From assembly GCF_900129175.1 (NCBI RefSeq), contig NZ_FQUI01000005.1, positions 1 to 42,793 of the forward strand: a DNA stretch of 42,793 nucleotides, read 5' to 3'. The DNA is from Marinitoga hydrogenitolerans DSM 16785 (GTDB taxonomy: Bacteria; Thermotogota; Thermotogae; Petrotogales; Petrotogaceae). The notes beneath the pieces are model-generated. The model ran no database searches and had not been told where the DNA came from. It worked only from the letters and a program-made list of their open reading frames with translations. A program made the position numbers and the translations under genes. Positions 41,001 through 42,793 of this stretch are shown in pieces. How positions within the stretch are numbered: position 1 is the stretch's first letter; each line of letters starts with the position of its first letter.

Positions 41001-41966
41001 GCCTATTATGATTTTGAGAAAAAACAAGCAGGAAACTTATTCCAAATATTCAAAGGCGGATTTGATGTTTTAACAGGAAGTATAAGGAATATAGGTAGTT
41101 TAGTTGCTGATGGAATTGCAAAAACTCCATGGGCACAAAGTATTGCAAATTGGACAAAAAAACAGGTAAATTCTGCAGGACGAGCTATTGGCGGTGCTAT
41201 GTCTGGAGCTGGTAATGCATTAGGAAATCTCGGCAGTCAAATAAGTTTAGGTCCTGTTTTTGATCCAATATTGAATGGACTAAAAGGAATTTTCAGCGGT
41301 ATAACAGGGTTATTTGGGCAAATGTTCGGACCTATAGTTCAATCACTTATGAGTCTCGGAAATGTTGTTGCTATTCTTAACCCTATTAATACAATAATTG
41401 AAGCATTAATGGCAGTATTAGGTCCATTAATAAATGGAGCATTACAACCGTTTGTAAATATCCTTAAAGCTTTCGGGCAGATGTTAGGAACATTACTTGT
41501 GCCATTACTTAATCCGCTTTTTGCAGGTCTTCAAGCATTTGGAGCAATTTTGACATGGATATATAACGCAGTGCTCGTTCCTATCGGAAGAGGATTTTAC
41601 GTTATTTTTGGGATGGTTGCTAATGCGTTTAATTGGTTATACAATGTGGTTTCAGATGTGGTTCGAGGTTTAACTTTTGGAACAGTAAATATTGGAAAAA
41701 GAGCAGTAAAAAGTATGAATGCAATAATGAAAGAAGCAAATGAAAAAATAGCAAAAGTAGATATGAATGTGGAACAAAATGTAGAAAATTCTTACCAAAG
41801 TCAATATACTTCAACAGTTCAAAGAAGCGGTCCGGAAACAGTTAATAATTATATTACTTTGAACGCTGCAGATAGTTTTATTTTGGATCACAAACAAACA
41901 TTCAAAGAATTTTTAGCAGAGACAATACAAGAATTATATAATGAAGGACAAATTAAATTTGCATAA
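38046..41966 (+). CDS. Tail tape measure protein with 22-residue repeats
   Basis: About 1306 residues; it sets tail length and is a siphovirus hallmark. The N-terminal part is the TP901/Mu-type tape-measure domain (AISASARSLGENW-like ARSLGENWKTATATFATL). Membrane-like helices follow near 400-440. Residues about 505-725 consist of ten 22-residue repeats with LWDWF/LWSWF at the start of the first six. The C-terminal section has GGYTGSGGKYDVAGVVHKGE, YVIPAWM, found in many tape measures, then hydrophobic repeats rich in Gly/Leu/Pro. GTG at 38046 follows GGCGGTGATAAAT; GTG at 38037 is the alternative. Confidence 0.94.
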   Translation: MANTAELSILLQAKDYASKALNSVTGAMNKLENATQKAGRSFQQFRNSMNEITKYAKYALGAITATGTAIVAFGKDTEKAMANASTMFGVAGKTFEEQLGNKVAKISKKYGISLKNMWDATYTLGSAGIALKDVPIVLEQVAKASVAGGADINIAFEGAIKQIKGFGLSIQDLEKVFAVQFQAVKYGLLNYEQLAQYIPEISASARSLGENWKTATATFATLTKYMPDASQAANALQNAYDELTQKSDQLTKAGIKLYKDGKFIGFVNVIEQLHNQLRGKTNKEVAEFINQLQLSDTARQAIVNLVNNFDDLKNITNSVTDDVSALNEMYIKQTSTLEFQLRKLFVVLDNLKQSIYNAFKGTLIQWIQKTIIWFQGLNRWISENKEKFVKLISAITRLLVAVVIFNMIINVMSKLGSIISSLSNPFTWLLIAFGTWFANLEKAERMKVLQTIFKAFGDMVNWIGEQFKKIKESGFINWFLGLFKEIGKRTFDITINLVKGSAEKLWDWFKTGVRQIGIFAINAGFALWSWFKEKTQEILINVKQGVIKLWSWFVDKIQTIKVFLISGTINLWDWFVNAIKIIKLNVLQGTLKLWDWFYETYKNIKINLISGAIKLWGWFLEGTRQIKVVLQNTTQKIVWAGEQVMKISLEYIQNTANIAKWILNGMKEVVLYFIANIGNLPKWILENALNITLAFILIYKNMYDWITKNTKQILLEINFAFAKKSMKIWNFFQDLIKNAWKKTIQFTIDLIKGKNELEEKPVNPEADKTIKENPYIITGDTTAKLTNSANLTTTLKGDMPLSTTQYALRMAGIFGSIGAGVLTSTTLSGVFLEQALKYALMGVGFATGGYTGSGGKYDVAGVVHKGEYVIPAWMVKEHPELVALLEKKRKGYAEGGAVDAIIKYFSGTGNTNISGDITITKDTVLELLNYVVNFKESAESESETIKQALDSIFNTEQKQEEKQKTLIQILNENLQLFQSLYPETKAYYDFEKKQAGNLFQIFKGGFDVLTGSIRNIGSLVADGIAKTPWAQSIANWTKKQVNSAGRAIGGAMSGAGNALGNLGSQISLGPVFDPILNGLKGIFSGITGLFGQMFGPIVQSLMSLGNVVAILNPINTIIEALMAVLGPLINGALQPFVNILKAFGQMLGTLLVPLLNPLFAGLQAFGAILTWIYNAVLVPIGRGFYVIFGMVANAFNWLYNVVSDVVRGLTFGTVNIGKRAVKSMNAIMKEANEKIAKVDMNVEQNVENSYQSQYTSTVQRSGPETVNNYITLNAADSFILDHKQTFKEFLAETIQELYNEGQIKFA
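39558..40217 (+). repeat. Ten 66-bp units encoding 22-aa tape-measure repeats
   Basis: Units begin LWDWF, LWSWF, LWSWF, LWDWF, LWDWF and LWGWF, then IVW, AKW, PKW and YDW, always 22 codons apart. DNA identity is low, protein periodicity is strict. Twenty-two is twice the 11-residue period known from tape measures. Confidence 0.85.
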
Positions 41967-42010
41967 AAAATCCCTTCTTTTGCGGTATAATTATCGCAAG
42001 GAGGGATTTT
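41967..42010 (+). promoter_or_regulatory. Long hairpin covering the ribosome site of the HEPN-like gene
   Basis: AAAATCCCT (41967-41975) pairs with AGGGATTTT (42002-42010), and TTGCG (41980-41984) with CGCAA (41995-41999). The downstream arm includes the GGAGGG ribosome site. The loop contains TATAAT. It may end tape-measure transcripts and repress translation of the next gene on readthrough RNA. Confidence 0.6.
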
Positions 42011-42613
42011 ATGAAAAATTATTATATTAATAATAATGAATATGAATATGTTTTTTATAGTAAGTTTGAATTAAATACACTTATTTCAGCAATAATCACT
42101 CAGTATAACCAAGCTGCTTATTCATTGGAAATGTATTGGTTAGTAAAAGAAAAAATTAATGAACGCGAATATTCTTACTTACGTCAATATTCTATCCCTT
42201 TTTATTATGCGGAGAATTATTTTGTTAAATTAGACATGTGTGTGAAAATAACAGATGAAATAAGAAAGTATACTAACAAAAAAAGTAATATAAAAAATTT
42301 TTTAAAAAGAATTAATAAAATATTTCCTAATTTGAAATATGTTAGAAACTCTATTGCGCATTATGAGGCTAGAATACAAAATAAAGGACCGTATGACAAA
42401 AAGGCAATAAATGATGATACTAATGTGATAATAGGTAATATAATTGATGATAAATATCAAACAGAAATATATGTGGAAAAAAATATTAAATTTAAAGCAA
42501 ATCATAAAAAGAAAAAAGTATATGAAAAGAAAAGAATTACAATTGAGCTAACTCCAATAAAATTGGGAGAGTTTAAAGAACAGTTATTAAAGTTATTGAA
42601 GAATTTAGAATAA
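42011..42613 (+). CDS. HEPN-like protein, prophage cargo gene
   Basis: A 200-residue helical protein. VRNSIAHYEAR carries Arg112-x4-His117, the RX4-6H motif of HEPN ribonucleases, after a helical N-terminal half (LNTLISAIITQYNQAAYSLE, FVKLDMCVKITDEIRKY). The C-terminal part is basic. It interrupts the tail operon between tape measure and the next tail gene, with a hairpin before and a terminator after, as cargo (moron) genes do. HEPN proteins often act in abortive infection or as toxins, so a role in defence is possible. Other helical families also use RN---H, so certainty is moderate. Confidence 0.6.
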   Translation: MKNYYINNNEYEYVFYSKFELNTLISAIITQYNQAAYSLEMYWLVKEKINEREYSYLRQYSIPFYYAENYFVKLDMCVKITDEIRKYTNKKSNIKNFLKRINKIFPNLKYVRNSIAHYEARIQNKGPYDKKAINDDTNVIIGNIIDDKYQTEIYVEKNIKFKANHKKKKVYEKKRITIELTPIKLGEFKEQLLKLLKNLE

Positions 42614-42615
42614 AG

Positions 42616-42641
42616 AAGAGCCTTAATCGGCTCTTTTTTTA
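42616..42641 (+). terminator. Terminator after the HEPN-like gene
   Basis: AAGAGCC-TTAATC-GGCTCTT followed by a T-run. It isolates the cargo gene from the next tail gene. Confidence 0.85.
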
Positions 42642-42662
42642 TTTAATTATGGAGGTGAAAAT

Positions 42663-42737
42663 ATGGCAAAAAGTGAAACAAGACCAAGCGAAATACAAAT
42701 TATAAGTGTTATGGATGATGTTAGGTGTAAATGGTAA
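42663..42737 (+). pseudogene. Truncated start of the next phage gene
   Basis: The ATG follows TGGAGGTGAAAAT. Only 24 codons are open (MAKSETRPSEIQIISVMDDV, then RCKW and stop). The last 13 codons lie in the terminal repeat. In siphoviruses a distal tail gene is expected here, so the frame is probably cut by the rearrangement or assembly join. Confidence 0.6.
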
Positions 42738-42793
42738 AATAAAAAAGAACAAAAAGAGGAAAATAAAAATGAACAAAATAGATAAAAAAACAA
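42699..42793. repeat. 95-bp exact terminal direct repeat, right copy
   Basis: Identical to 1-95 over its whole length. It starts inside the truncated phage gene and runs to the window end. Confidence 0.97.

Noticed and set aside
1-42793. Plasmid or conjugative element
   Set aside because: No relaxase, partition or type IV secretion genes are seen. Replication genes are those of the phage.
41967-42793. Lysis and tail-tip genes expected after the tape measure
   Set aside because: Looked for holin, endolysin, distal tail and fibre genes; none are in the window.

Overview
The window is strongly AT-rich, uses many TTG and GTG starts with strong GGAGG-type ribosome binding sites, and carries genes that suit a thermophilic fermenter of peptides and sugars. 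From memory of gene families it looks like a member of the Thermotogota, probably close to Marinitoga/Petrotoga; the sequence alone does not prove this.

Layout. (1) 1-244: non-coding or decayed DNA. (2) 245-10301: bacterial genes in small terminator-bounded units: a wrecked PfkB sugar kinase, D-2-hydroxyacid dehydrogenase, GH38 alpha-mannosidase, M19 dipeptidase, OsmC-like protein, pyroglutamyl peptidase, dipeptide epimerase, a cytoplasmic transglutaminase-like protein, and an exported OB-fold-like protein whose promoter carries four 11-bp phased repeats. (3) 10302-42737: a temperate siphovirus-type prophage. Its left edge should lie between 10302 and 10531, beside a large serine recombinase.

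Prophage left arm (minus strand): recombinase and a 54-aa partner, D12 adenine methylase, OLD-like ATPase/TOPRIM nuclease, an exported protein, a four-gene operon (HigB-like toxin, HigA-like antitoxin, SecB-like chaperone, DUF2283 protein), and a CI-type repressor. A textbook switch at 18117-18224 has three ATCAA-N5-TTGAT operators. The right arm (plus strand) starts with Cro, an antirepressor, a second repressor/Cro pair, RecT, a lambda-O-like initiator with iterons inside its gene, DnaB, SSB, dUTPase, RusA and a sigma-region-4-like late regulator. A 425-bp non-coding island with promoter, early terminator, tRNA-Pro(UGG) and phased repeats separates early from late genes. The late genes are TerS, TerL, DUF935 portal, MuF, protease with nested scaffold, decoration, capsid, connectors, tail tube, assembly chaperones and tape measure.

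The prophage stops abruptly: after the tape measure come a HEPN-like cargo gene and a 24-codon gene start. There are no distal-tail, fibre, holin or endolysin genes. The last 95 bases repeat the first 95 exactly, so the molecule was assembled as a circle of 42,698 bp or ends in a repeat. The points most worth following are that closure, the SecB-type toxin-antitoxin-chaperone module, the boxA/nut-like elements, the ori inside the initiator gene, and the structured island at 28523-28948.
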